From contig WOGZ01000081.1 in assembly GCA_009733775.1 (NCBI GenBank), forward strand, positions 57,654-121,653: a stretch of DNA of 64,000 nucleotides, written 5' to 3'. The position numbers and the translations under genes are program-made. Source of the DNA: Alectoria sarmentosa. Its lineage: Eukaryota; Ascomycota; Lecanoromycetes; Lecanorales; Parmeliaceae. A model generated the notes under the pieces. It searched no databases and was not told where the DNA came from. It worked only from the letters and a program-made list of their open reading frames with translations. Positions 48,601 to 60,389 of this stretch are shown here, piece by piece. How positions within the stretch are numbered: the stretch's first letter is position 1; every line of letters begins with the position of its first letter.

Positions 48601-48993
48601 CCTCATCCGGGCAGTTGGCGCGGACGAAAGCGCATTGGTCTTTAGCAGTATTGACGAGTCGGCACTGTGTAAGGCGTTGTGAGCTTCATGGAAGTCTTTC
48701 CGGAGACATGGTCCAAAGGAACTCTCACGTACTGCCTGATGCCTTGGCACAAGCTCTACACTGCTCCCACTAGGAAGTCCGTCTCCGATGGTAAGATGGC
48801 TTCGACGGAAGAGGGCATGGTTTGCGCCATTGATGCCATGTCGAAGTTGTCTCTCCCTGAGCCAGCTCAATATGGCAATAGCTGATATCATGAGAATGGT
48901 AAGGTAGAAGGCCCTGGCTGAGGAGTATTTCTTCCTCGTACGAGTACGTGATGCTTTGTGCATTGGCGTTGATGCGGGCAATTGTAAAGACAT
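45677..48993 (-). CDS. Sodium/calcium exchanger family membrane protein (ECM27/NCKX-like)
   Basis: A cation/Ca2+ exchanger with two alpha-repeat bundles. Exon 1 (48993-48733) carries an N-terminal membrane segment (AFYLTILMISAIAILSWL); a 68 bp intron leads to exon 2 (48664-45677); total 1082 residues. After the splice comes the conserved Cys-rich lumenal segment CRLVNTAKDQCAFVRANCPD and LFSYLQLYYCKLHKAQPLAF. Alpha-1 has ASILGMSESMAGVTFLAFGN then GSPDVFSTF; alpha-2 has AILGLTVFAVGN then SLGDLVADITVAKLGY. The GNGSPD and GNSLGD ion-site motifs are intact. A roughly 440-residue hydrophilic loop rich in Ser/Pro separates the halves and is probably phosphorylated. By family it sits in ER or vacuolar membrane and handles calcium homeostasis. 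Divergent from the dipeptidase gene. Confidence 0.92.
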
Positions 48994-49268
48994 AATGAAT
49001 GCATCATGGGATGAGGCCTCTGGGATGAAAAGGTAGGTAGAAGTAGAGAAGCAGTTATGAGTGAGCAAAGTGAATCAAGTAGTGAGCCCTAAAGTTCACG
49101 TTCGATAGTAAACCTTATGTAGGATCTTAGGTTGTTGCTTGTTCTCCGTCGCGGGATCATCTCCACTAGAGTACTTAGCATCGCCAGAAAGCTCGCAGTT
49201 ACTCTTCACTCAATTAATTGTCCAATCCAATCCAAAGTTTTATTTACCACAGAAGTACCTAGTAATAG

Positions 49269-51063
49269 ATGCCTTCAGAAACAGATCCTCTCTTACCTCG
49301 TGGAAAGACAGCCCCTGAAATATCGGGCGACGGTTTCTCCAGGCCTTCCGAGTCGCAGTACCAGATCCAAAATGAAGTCATCGACTATCCAGAGGACATT
49401 GAAGAAAAGAGAGATCAACAAGCACGTCCGAGCTATGGCGATATCTCTCCACTTCGTACCCTCTTTGCCATTTTCATCATAGTCGTCGGCCTCGCCATGT
49501 TTGTTTCCTTGCTTGTACCTGCTGCCTTCGGTCCTCCTTGGAATAAGGCCCCCAAAGACGATGCTTTGATGCTTAAGGCCAGGGTCGATAAGATCCTCGC
49601 AGAGACTCCTCTAATAGGTCCTCCAGCTTTCTTCTTTCCTCATCGTATCAGCACGAGTTCTAACAGCAGTATCAGAGTACGTATTCTCCGACTCCATATC
49701 TTCTCTTGTTGAACCAGATCTTGAGACTTGAGGCATGTCCTACGACTAGATAATCCCGGAAATCTTCCAAAGCTCCGTATATCCCCTCGAATAGGCAATA
49801 CTGACGGCAGGATTGTAACCCAGTGGGCACAATGACCTCGCCATTCTGATACGTTACGCTTTCCAGAATAATATCTATGACAAGAACTTTACAGACAAGT
49901 GGGAGAATGGTGGAATGCCAGCCCAAGTTGACCTTCCCCGTCTAAGGGATGGCAGAGTTGGAGGCGCCTTCTGGTCAGCCTTTGTACTGTGTCCCAAAAA
50001 CGGCACTGATTTTTCAGATGGGAACTATGCTGAAGGTCAGTCATCAACATGCTACGTGTGCTGTGTTTCAATATTTTGTGTAGAAACCTTGTCGTCGCGA
50101 GGACAACGCTTACATTAGACCGCAGCCGTATCAACGACTCTTTCCCAGCTGGACCTTCTTCGACGCCTGACGGCAGCATACCCCAAAGTGTTCTCCAACT
50201 CAAAGATCGATAGCAGCAGTTCCCTGGCTGCTTTCAAGGACCACCATCAGCTCATCTCGCCCATCGGCATAGAAGGGCTGCATCAAATTGGCAACTCATT
50301 TGCAAATCTTAGACTTTATCATTCTCTAGGTGTCAAGTACGCTACACTGACGTGGAATTGCCATAACGCTTTTGCAGACGCAGCACTCACTACCGACTCC
50401 TCAGGGCGGACTGCTGCAGGTCACGTATACTGGGGGGGTCTGAGCCAAGCCGGCCAGGTAATGATCACGGAAATGAATAGACTGGGAATGCTAGTCGATC
50501 TCTCCCATGTCAGTAAGGATACGATGCTGGACGCCTTGGGAGGTCGTCCGGCGAAGGGCAAAGGCAGTATCGCTCCTGTCGTGTTCTCTCACAGTTCGGC
50601 ATACGCCTTATGCCCTCACCCTCGTAATGTCCAAGACGACGTGCTCCAACTAGTCAAGAAAACGAATTCAATCGTAATGGTCAACTTCTCTCCCGATTTC
50701 ATTTCTTGCCTATCATCGGAATCGGAGACTGGCATACCAGACTTTTATCCTCCGAACGCTACTCTTCACCAAGTAGCAAGACACGTCACTTACATCGGGG
50801 ATCTAATTGGCTATGACCACGTAGGCTTGGGAAGCGACTTTGATGGAATTGAGAAGACTCCAAAGGGATTAGACGATGTCAGCAAGTACCCTGACCTGGT
50901 CGCGGAGCTTTTGAAGATGGGAGTTTCAGACGTGGACGCTGCTAAAGTGGTGGGACTGAACATCCTGAGAGTGTGGGGAGAAGCTGAAAAAACGGCTACG
51001 AAAATGCAGAGCCAGGGCGTCCTACCTGTGCAGGACTATATCAAGAAGGTGCCATTTCCATAG
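49269..51063 (+). CDS. Membrane dipeptidase (renal dipeptidase, peptidase M19), signal-anchored
   Basis: A binuclear zinc dipeptidase. An N-terminal cytosolic tail with an LLPRGK-type dileucine signal precedes one anchor (LRTLFAIFIIVVGLAMFVSL), placing the catalytic domain in the lumen. The domain has GHNDLAILIRYAF (His and Asp ligands), NFTDKWENGGMPAQVDLPRL, GAFWSAFVLCPKNG, SPIGIEGLHQIG (bridging Glu), LVDLSHVSKDTM, VVFSHSSAYAL and LGSDFDG. Exons 49269-49617, 49824-50035 and 50126-51063 are firm. The join of the first two is one base short: G plus T leaves a codon incomplete. A 1 nt exon (A at 49676, flanked by ..ATCAG and GTACGT..) would restore Asp in the family motif PLIDGHND, giving 499 residues; a one-base deletion is the alternative. 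Divergent from the exchanger. Confidence 0.88.
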
Positions 51064-51688
51064 ATAGCCATGACATTTGGCACTCTGCCTATCAGCGGCA
51101 CGCACGCACTTGCAAGGGTCCTGATGGCGGTAGTGCGCAGGATATAAGCCGATTGCACCAGGGCTATAGTGAATAGCCACAAGTCTTTGTATTTGGTCCT
51201 CGAGATGTCAAGAACAGCGTCCTTTCCAGGTCAGTAATCCTTTGATCGCCATATTTGATAGAGGCAGACATGCTCGAAAAGGGTTTTGCGTCCCGGCGAG
51301 TAGCTTCAAGGTAGCATCGAGAATTCCCTCGAATTCAGTAGGGAATCCTGGACATTTATACGAGTAGTGTTTCAGAGGGAGTGGTGAACAGCTCCTTTGT
51401 GAAGGCAGTTGACAGAGGCAAGCGAACCATGGCACTCCCTCTCTTCGATGTAAGAATGAATCTTTGCTCTTCAAGGTGTACCCTTCAACTCGTCCACAAT
51501 TAATGTTTTCAAGATTGCTCAAGTGTCTGAAGTTCAGAAGGGACTGTGCACGGCTCCAAATCCATGAGAGGGACAGGCAGGGTCAATGGAGAATCAAGGA
51601 TATCAAAAGTACCATCTATAATTTGATACAGTGTCTACACGATTGTGAGCATGGCTCCCGTACTGGGCTCACGCTGCTCGCTGTATCT
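51064..51688. other. Convergent intergenic region, dipeptidase / UBX gene
   Basis: 625 bp between convergent 3' ends. Frames here are antisense to the UBX C-terminus or unrecognised. Nothing is supported. Confidence 0.5.
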
Positions 51689-53496
51689 TCAACCTTCTAT
51701 AAACTCGATCATCACGGTGCCATTTTTCAAGCCCGCTTGCTCGATGGTATCGTCCAGCATATCCGCCAGATTCTTCTGCATGAAGATCAACTCAAACTCC
51801 ACGCCCTCTTTGCCTTCAAGAGGGCTAGCTTTCAGCCACTCGAAAATTCTCCGCACAGAGTCTGTAAGCGCAAACCTCCTCACCACTCGACCGGTTGGAT
51901 GCCGGAATTGGATTCTCGTGATACTTGCCGCGTCTGAAGGTGGTTCGTTATGCGGGTTTGATGAGGAAATCGCGGTAAATGGGGAAGCAGCCGCTACTGA
52001 CGATCTATTCATGCGTGAGGGCTCCGTGACATCCATCAAGTCTGAATCCTGAGGCTCCTTTCCCTTCCCTTCGATCACACTCCCCACATTCCCGACGCTC
52101 CGTGTCAGGTCGTCAGGGTCCGAGTCTCGTCGTCCTTCGGCCCCTGCAAGACTAGCCTGTAATGCCATTTCCATCATCTGTTCCTCAGTCATCCTGTCCA
52201 CTTGAGTCTCTTTCTTTGCTTCTGGTTTTCTTCTCGCCACTGGGTTCTTTGCAGAGGCCTCCAGGCTGTATCTGTCAAGAAATTCATGAAGTTGCATAAG
52301 AAAATCCATCGCTCCCGGCGTGGGTTGACCTGACCAGACCTTGACTTGTTCGCCTGTTCTTGGATCGACTATGGCAATGTGAGGGTATGCTTCTTGGTTG
52401 TCCTTGTTTTGAAAATAATATTGCACGTATTGGCTGCCTTTAGGGTCGTCCTTTGAGTATTGCATAAAGATGAAATTCTCCTTGACTGTGTCCATAATCT
52501 CAGGATTCTTCCATATGTCCCGGTTTAGCACCTGGCAATCGAAGATCGAAGGGTCTTGAATGTTGACTAGAATCCATTTCTCGCCATCCCTTCCCCGCTG
52601 TCGAGCCTGGTCCCAAGGTAACCTTGACATCAATTCGAATGGTGGTCGATACATTTCGGCAAGTAGATTGAACTTTGAAGATGCTTCTGATGCTCCTGCT
52701 GTTGCTCGAGCAAGTTGATCTCGATGAGCATCGGGGCGACTATCTGCATTGTTCCAAATTGAGGGTCCGGTGGCTTGGTTGAAGATACCATGACGATCTG
52801 CGGCTGTTAGTGTTGTGGTCAAAGGTTTTGTCAACGCCAGAGAAATCGCTCACCTCGATGTCTTGGCGGTTGTCGTCTGGCTGCCATCTGGTCCGTGACC
52901 GCCGCGTTCATCTCGTCCTCGTCAGTGGGATCAAAAGATCCCGGGCCAACGAGAGTCTCTGTGGTTCGTCCAATGGGTGCTCTGTATCCGTGCTCATCCA
53001 CCATCTCAGCACCACCTCCACCACTCATGCCTGCTGCACCGTAGAATTCCTCTTGCAGCCTCCGGGCCATGGCTTCATCGTCATCAACAGCCCTTGATGC
53101 TTGACCTATCGGATGAGTTGCACTGGATGAGGTTTGCAGCGTGGATGTTGCTCTACCTGCCGTTGAGGGTTCCCTCCGAATTTGCCTTGTGACATTGACA
53201 TCATCATCTTCGTTAGAGTTGTCTGGATCTTCTTGATCAGAGTCCAGGTGCACAACACCTTCTTCATCTTGGTAACCTCGCCTATGTCCTGTCGGTCGAG
53301 TTGATGGTGCAGGGACTGGTGGGGGGTGCGAGGATTGCGGAGGTTGTGACGAAAGCTCTAAATCAGCGCCCTCGTTGGCATAGAAGAGCTCGATGGCTTG
53401 TTCTGTATTGTTATCCGCGAGGCGTAGATACTGTGCAGCTAGAGCAGGTGAAGAGCCTGTGATGGAGGCGAACTGACCTATCGTATCCTCATCCAT
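51689..53496 (-). CDS. UBX5: UBA-UAS-UBX domain protein, Cdc48/p97 adaptor (Ubx5/UBXN7-like)
   Basis: A ubiquitin-binding adaptor that links Cdc48/p97 to ubiquitinated clients. Two exons (53496-52854, 52797-51689; 56 bp intron) give 583 residues. In order: UBA-like domain (1-45: IGQFASITGSSPALAAQYL, NTEQAIELFYANEG), an acidic linker, a UIM-like helix (EAMARRLQEEFYG), the UAS thioredoxin-like domain (about 270-400: KWILVNIQDPSIFDCQVLNR, FIFMQYSKDDPKGSQYVQYY, YPHIAIVDPRTGEQVKVW), a second UIM-like segment (EEQMMEMALQASLAGAEG) and the UBX domain (about 500-583: ITRIQFRHPTGRVVRRFAL, then VMIEFIEG at the end). The UBX loop Phe-Pro-Arg contact is not obvious. Domain order matches human UBXN7 and yeast Ubx5. 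It is convergent with the dipeptidase and divergent from STT4. Confidence 0.93.
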
Positions 53497-54032
53497 GTTG
53501 CAAGGTGAGGAGTAGTGTCTTAGTTGTAGAAGGAATAAGGGGAGCAATGGCGTCAAGAGCTCAGAGATTGGTGGACAAGATCTGAGTGTCAAGTTCGGCA
53601 GTTGAGGTGTCTGGTGTCACCAGTGTCATGTTCATAGCTCAAGATTTCTCTTACAAGTCACGCTCAGAAAGTGATATACCACCAACGGGAAGATGGTAAA
53701 AGGGATGGGTTCAAGCATCAAAGGTGCGTGCCTGCAAAGTAAGAAAGCAGAAGTGAGCTACTTGATAGAGCGAGGACACGAATAGATCAAGCGACATCCG
53801 ACGCAGTGGAAGAAACAGTCTGTGTCCTCGCTCTATCAAGTAGCTCACTTCTGGACAGCACGAATAAAGTACTTTACTTACTTTAACTGGCAGGTTACTG
53901 CCGCCGCGTCATTAGAGTACGGGTACTCGCGCGTCTCTTGGCGTCGGATTTCTAGCTTGCCTCGCTGCAGTCTTGGTTGGTACTTCATGCTCAATCAAAC
54001 AAGTCTTTGAATATGGCATAGATACTTTCACA
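53497..54032. other. Divergent intergenic region, UBX gene / STT4
   Basis: 536 bp between divergent starts. Its dominant feature is a perfect 32 bp inverted repeat (separate entry) roughly midway. No further gene is supported. Confidence 0.55.
53748..53853. repeat. Perfect 32 bp inverted repeat with 42 bp spacer
   Basis: Bases 53748-53779 (starting cagaagtgagctac) are the exact reverse complement of 53822-53853 (starting gtgtcctcgctcta), separated by 53780-53821. Pairing stops abruptly on both sides. DNA could extrude a cruciform and RNA would fold into a long hairpin. It contains no open frame and lies in the UBX/STT4 promoter region. Confidence 0.95.
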
Positions 54033-57000
54033 ATGGAAGTGTAAGTAAGCTATATAGAGCATTTGTGAATGTGTTGGAAGCTAACAGATCTAGTAATCGA
54101 TGTCTCCGGTCGCAAGCATTGCAGAAGATAGCTTCGCTTTCTGCTACATCAACAAAAGCCTCCAAGAAGCCAGACCTTGCCAGGCTATACCACGCTTGCC
54201 CTCCTGCTAACCCACGCCCTTCCGCCCGACCCCTCTCACAATCTCCAATTCCCTTATCGGAGCTTGATGTACTGTTTGCTTTGTGTAAAGCTGCGCCCCT
54301 GCTGGAGGATTTGGACAACGCAGACCGGCTCCTCAGGCAACTGTCACCTTATCTGCTTGAGGCACACGCCCAAGCTATTGCCCCGTCCCCGTTTCTACGC
54401 TTGATTGAACCATCCCCAAGGGAAGCACTCAGCTGTAATTTGACCAGCGCTCTCCTTGCCATCGGAATTCGGCATCCACATCTTCGTGATCTAGTTTTCG
54501 TCTGTACAATAGGATACTTACGCAACTGCCTGAGTACCGTCAACACGGCTTCTGGAAAAACCCCGCGCCCTGAAGCATCAAGTAGCGACAATGGCATTGA
54601 GGAAAACCTGGAGATTGCGGCCGTGTCGGTTTCCCTTCTGGGATTTCTGGAGGCTGCTTCCCTCTACACAAACTTCTACAGTGTCTCCGAAAGGTATGAC
54701 TTGGTGGAATTACTCCGCCAAATACTGGATGAAAACCTCATGGTTTCAGTGGAGGGGGTTTTCTCTTCAATTCGCACTTCTGAAAGTACTTCGAGAATTT
54801 TGATGGACTGGAAGTCAAACACAAAACGCTATGCCGCCTCTGGAAGACCACTGGGAGCGATGCTTCTGCAGCGTGGGTTCATGAGGCTTTTAGTGTCCTG
54901 CAGTTCGTTACAAGTATCTCCGGCCGAGAAATTGCAAAAGACAGACATATTCGATATATTGACGGCCGAGAAAAACATTACTCCTCACGAGCAACAGAAT
55001 ACCACGACGCCTTTACTGGAGTTACTCTCTGATGTTGCAGCTGAATCAATGCGTCTGCTTAAAGATGGTTCTGACTATCTTCAACTTGGCTCAGCGTGGC
55101 AGCAGCGACTGGCCTTCGCCGTCAAAGCACATACTTTGCAAACTTTCCTAAATTGCATGATAGTAGACGAGGAGATTGCTGACGCTGACATTCTCCTGTC
55201 ATGGCTTGAAGATTCTATGGCTGATCCCATTCAGATGGCTGATGATACGTTAGCATGTGTTGTACTAAAGTCAATGGCTGTAGTTGCCAAATTCTCTCCT
55301 GCAATGGCTTCCAATCTGAGTCGTTCGCTACCAAGGTTTGTTGTGCAGGGCGGAGTCAAAGGCGAAACGGTCTTCGTAGCCGCTCGCAGCTTGACGTTGG
55401 TACTTCGTATGTTGCCACAAGATGCGATGATCACGAGCCTCTACTCGCTCGGCAATGTCCTAAGCGCTCGAGGCGGTACCGATAGGGCTATTGGTGTTTC
55501 AGACGTGCCAAATGGGACTGCCGTTTCCTCTAAAACTACAGCACAATACACCCAGCATTCTACTGGTAGTGCCATCTCGTTGGATATAAGTGGCGAGGAG
55601 GAGACATCCGCTGCGTATGGCAACATAGTGCGTACCATTGTCAGCATCGCAAATATCTGCCAAGACGACAAAATTACGGCACTGGCGCAGTCAATGCTTG
55701 TACAGAAGCTCGGAAGAGTGAGCTTGGCAATAGACCTACACCTCATAACAGAAACCGCAAGACTCGCCACTGTTGGGGGTTTCGTTGAATTCAAATCGCT
55801 GCTTAAGCTATACGCCAAACTAGGTCACGATGCTATTATCCGGGGTAACCAGATCCTCTTGGACACGGTAAGGTTGAACTCACCTTGATGGTCTCTGTTG
55901 TACTTACCATTGCATATAGGTGAGGAATGCCAGACTGTTAATAGCAAAAGCTTTGGACTACGACTCGCCCTTGTATCAGATCTACTTTGTCCATCTGCTC
56001 GAGACGATTGTCAGCAAGGGGGACATTCATGAAAGCGACAATACGCATCAGGCCGATGTCGATCTTGCCGCTCGAGAAATTATAGAATTGCTCCCGCCTC
56101 TGACCACTCTTGCAACTGTCAGAACAGGCAAAGAGGGTATTAGCGATGACGAGAGTGTTGCACGTCTCCATCGCGAAGCGTGGTTCAACGTCGTTGTGCA
56201 TGGCATCAACCCAACTTCCTCATACGGCCAACAGTGTGCCGATGAGCTACGGATCCTTGCAATGCAGTCGAGGCCGCTCATCGCCGAAGATCGCGCTGAT
56301 CAATTCGAGAGCGAAATCGAGCTCAATACAGTACTACGACGAGGAATGAATGCTCCCCACACAGCAGAACAAAAGAAACGTCTCATTCTCCTGCTGCCAA
56401 AATGTGAATCTGATATTAGAGGCTTGAGCTATCCGAAGGTTATATTTCTCAGTGCCGCATACCTCGTGGAAACACTAAGGGCTGGTGCGGGTGATTGCTC
56501 TCATGTCCTGACCTACTATTTGGATCCGAGTCTCAATGGCAGCGCAATGGAAAACTGTATGGGAGCGATAGCAGACGAAGTTATGACAGTCTACCTAAGG
56601 AGAAACATGACTGCACCTCACCAAGACAGTTCGGCGCCTTTGGTTGCCACACAGCTAGCATCCATGTTTACTGGCTGCTGTCACCGAATTCCTAGAGTAC
56701 AGCAGGTCGCTGCTTCTTGCGCTGACAGAACAATCAGTCAGATGCCCTCTTCTCTCTGCCAGAAGTCGTCTTTGTTTGCTCTTCTAGAATTACTCTCAAT
56801 CATGTGGACGAGCTGTCTCGAAGCAGAGCTAGATGAATATGAATTGAAAGCAAATTACGTGTCTGTGCGTGGAAGAGTGTCAGTGGAGCTTTCCGACGAT
56901 TATGACCTTCGAAGAAGCACCCTCAACAATCTCTATAGGCGGGCAAAAAAGTGGGTGACAGCTGTCATTAACATCGCGCCTCTCGATGTCAAGGGTCTGC

Positions 57001-59954
57001 TACAGACGTACCTTTCGGAATACGATGACGAGGGAGCGTATGGCCATGTATCCTTAGGAAGAAGCTTTGCATTGGATATGGGTTCTGTCATACCGTCGTC
57101 GGATCAGAAACTAGCAGTCATTGACCGTCATGGGGAATGCAATATCAACACGGCCTCCGACTTCATTGCTCAATATACCACACGCCAGGAGTATAGATAT
57201 GCCGATGCTCTACCTGATTATGATCAAGAGTGGGCAATCTTCCTGCATCTCAAGGAGAAGGCAGATCAACCTGCAAATGGGGCTACACCAGAGATCGAGG
57301 ACGATGAGGCTATTTTGGCTCATCTAGAACGTCGGACGCTGGATAGCCGATTTGTCTCCATTGGGGAGCTGCGTGACATACTTCGACGGGCCGCCGCTCT
57401 CCTATGCAGGACCAACAAAGATCAATGTGCGATCGTACAACATCTTGTAGCCATACCCTTCGCAATTTTCACCAGACAGTCCATAAAACTCGGTATATCC
57501 TTATGGCTAGGCGTCATAAACGAGAATCCATGTATGGAGCCAAGACTCCTGGCAACAATTGCAGAGGAGTGGGAGAAGACTGTAAGGAACCATGTGGGTG
57601 TCTTCAGTAGCAAACTTCGACATCTTGACCCGTTCTACATCAAAGAGGAGTTCGCGCCTTCGGAGAAGACCACCTTGATAAAGAAACAGCAAGCAGCCCA
57701 CAACCTGATTGCTCCTCATCTTCGAATACTGCAGTTCCTTTTCAGCCATTTTAATGCCGGCCGACTAGGAAGTCCAAATTCGCAGCGCATATTTAATAAG
57801 TTGATAGTGGCGACAATGGAAGGACTGAGAAATTCTGCTGGGCATCCTCTGGCTCGTGAATTTCACTTTCAAGTAATTCTATTTGGGCTCAACATTCTAA
57901 AACACGGGACCAGTGTCGATCAAGCAGCCCGATGGAGATTGAAAGATACCATCTTAAGCGCTGCGTTGTCTTGGTTCTCTCATCCACCTAGATGGTCATA
58001 TGGAGGAAACCGTTTGCAAATTAAGGCGGAAGTTCGTCTGATGGCTGATGTTGAAGTCGCATTACGGGTAGTATCACCTCTCTTCGCGAAAAGCATGGGA
58101 ACGCTGCAATCGCTTGCTACAAAACAAGACTTGCTCTTGGTGCTGCTCGAGGACGAGCACATGCGTTTGGTCGTTTGGCTCTACCCGCTTGATCACGAGA
58201 AGCGACCCCTTTTCTCGTCGGGGCACTCCGGCAAGATCCCTTCAGATGGAATGCTTTCCTCGATGTTGAGGACTGCATGGACTGAGAACGCTAGCCTGAC
58301 TGTCCAACTTACTGCTCGCTTCGCGTCTTCAAAGTTTGCCAGCGACGTTCGTTCTTTGGTACTGAGGTCTCCATTCCGTGCAATTGCAGAGCCTGACGCA
58401 CTTCACATTCTCATCGGGTCTTTGCTGCCGGCTGATATCTCAATTCACCTCAAGTATCTGCTCTACTGGGCTCCTGTGAATCCCATTACGGCAGTCACGT
58501 ACTTCTTGCCGGAATATCGCAACGATCCGTTCATCATCCAGTATGCCATGCGAGCATTGGAAAGTCATTCTGTTGATGTGACATTCTTCTATGTTCCTCA
58601 AATCGTCCAAACACTGCGTTACGATGTGCTTGGGTACGTTCAGCGATATATTATTGAAACTGCCAAAAATTCGCAGCTTTTCGCTCACCAGATCATTTGG
58701 AACATGACTGCAAACGCTTACAAAGACGAAGATTCAAGCATCGAGGACTCGCTAAAGCCAACTTTGGACGTGGTCAAGAACCGGATGACTGCTAGTTTCT
58801 CGGGAACAGATCAATCGTTCTATGAACGAGAGTTCTCTTTCTTCAATGAGATCACGGACATTTCTGGCAAGCTTCGACCTTTCATCAAAAAAAGTAAACC
58901 GGAGAAGAAGCAAAAAATCGAGGAGGAGCTGCGGAAGATCAAGGTTGAAGTAGGGGTTTACTTGCCTAGCAATCCTGATGGTACCGTGATCGGCATTGAT
59001 CGAAAGTCTGGTAAACCATTACAAAGTCACGCAAAAGCGCCATACATGGCCACTTTCCGGATCAAGAAGAACCGCGGCGGTATGGAAGGGACAGATGATA
59101 TGCTCGAAAAGACGAATCAAAACGAGGAAACGGGCCGAAACGGACCCGTCACCCAAGAAGAGACCTACGAAGTCTGGCAGTCGGCTATCTTCAAGGTAGG
59201 GGACGATTGTCGGCAAGATGTACTGGCCTTGCAGATGGTTGCGGCTTTCCGGGGCATATTCAACAACGTCGGCCTGGATGTCTATGTCTACCCATACAGA
59301 GTGACTGCTACAGCTCCTGGTTGCGGCGTTATTGACGTCCTGCCCAACTCGATATCAAGGGACATGCTAGGTCGAGAAGCGGTTAACGGACTGTACGACT
59401 ATTTTGTGTCCAAGTATGGTGCCGAGAACTCAATCAGATTTCAAGAAGCGCGAAACAATTTTGTCAAGAGCATGGCTGCCTACTCGATGATCTCATATCT
59501 ACTCCAATTCAAGGACAGACACAATGGAAACATCATGGTAGACGACGCCGGACACATCCTTCACATCGATTTTGGCTTCTGCTTCGACATTGCCCCCGGC
59601 GGCGTTCGATTCGAGCGCGCGCCTTTCAAGCTCACATCTGAAATGGTGGCGGTGATGGGGGGTAGTATATCGTCGCAGTCATACAAGTGGTTTGAGGAAC
59701 TTTGCATCAAGGCATTCCTGGCCTCGAGACAGCACACGGAGAAGCTGTGTCACATTGTTGTGCTCATGCTTGGCAGTGGCCTGCCGTGCTTCAAGCCGGA
59801 AACGATCGCGCATCTGCGGCAGAGGTTTGTGCTGGAGAAGAGCGAGAGAGAAGCAGCAGAATTCATGAGGGATTTGATTAAGAAAAGTTACGGCAGCTAT
59901 TCGACCAAGGGTTATGATCAATTTCAATTGTTGACGAATGGTATACCTTACTAA
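54033..59954 (+). CDS. STT4: Phosphatidylinositol 4-kinase STT4 (PI4K type III alpha)
   Basis: STT4 makes PI4P at the plasma membrane as part of a complex with Efr3 and Ypp1. Three exons (54033-54040, 54088-55867, 55920-59954; introns 47 and 52 bp) give 1940 residues, near the yeast length of 1900. The first exon is only ATGGAAGT, spliced to read MEVSSNRCLRSQALQKIASL. Helical solenoid repeats follow; the lipid-kinase unique and PIK helical regions end before SGKLRPFIKKSKPEKKQKIE. The catalytic domain is at the C-terminus: GVYLPSNPDGTVIGID, PYMATFRIKKN, FKVGDDCRQDVLALQMVAAF, YVYPYRVTATAPGCGVID, catalytic loop KDRHNGNIMVDD (about 1795) and metal loop HIDFGFCFDIAPGG, with the PI4KA-type ending FQLLTNGIPY. 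All catalytic residues are present. Confidence 0.96.
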
Positions 59955-60333
59955 GGCAGTGAGTGGATATTACTGTATGAAAGGCCGACAGGCCATGACA
60001 TTCCCTCTCTCTTAGTCTTAGCGCGTAGTTGAACTGCTGGCTGCTGATGTTTCAGTGAAGTTGTGCATGCGTGCAAGATTCTTGTGCGTTTGCGAAGCAG
60101 TAAATCACTCGGTCAACAGATACTCTAGGGGCTCTTCCGGGGCTCCCACAGGAGGGGCAATTCTCGCAAGCTCAGTTGTCTAATCGATTCTTCGTTTCCC
60201 CTTGAACCATGAACGAGTCAATTTTGGACAGGGAAAAGGAATAGGATGAAGAGAAGATGAAATGGAGGAAGTAGTCGGTAAATATGTCAAGCTGAAGCAG
60301 TGGTATCTCGTCTTCAATTCTGGTTGGTTTCCT

Positions 60334-60354
60334 TAGAGGCTAGAGGCTAGAGGC
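60334..60354. repeat. (TAGAGGC)3 tandem repeat
   Basis: Three perfect copies of a 7-mer followed by TAGAAT. Same unit length as the (GGGTAGA)8 minisatellite at 604-659 but a different sequence. Confidence 0.9.
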
Positions 60355-60364
60355 TAGAATAGAA

Positions 60365-60389
60365 GCCAAGCCAAGCCAAGCCAAGCCAA
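60365..60389. repeat. (GCCAA)5 tandem repeat
   Basis: Five perfect pentamers ending in GCCAAT, so the last unit forms a CCAAT box. It lies about 830 bp upstream of the GCKIII kinase start. Confidence 0.9.
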
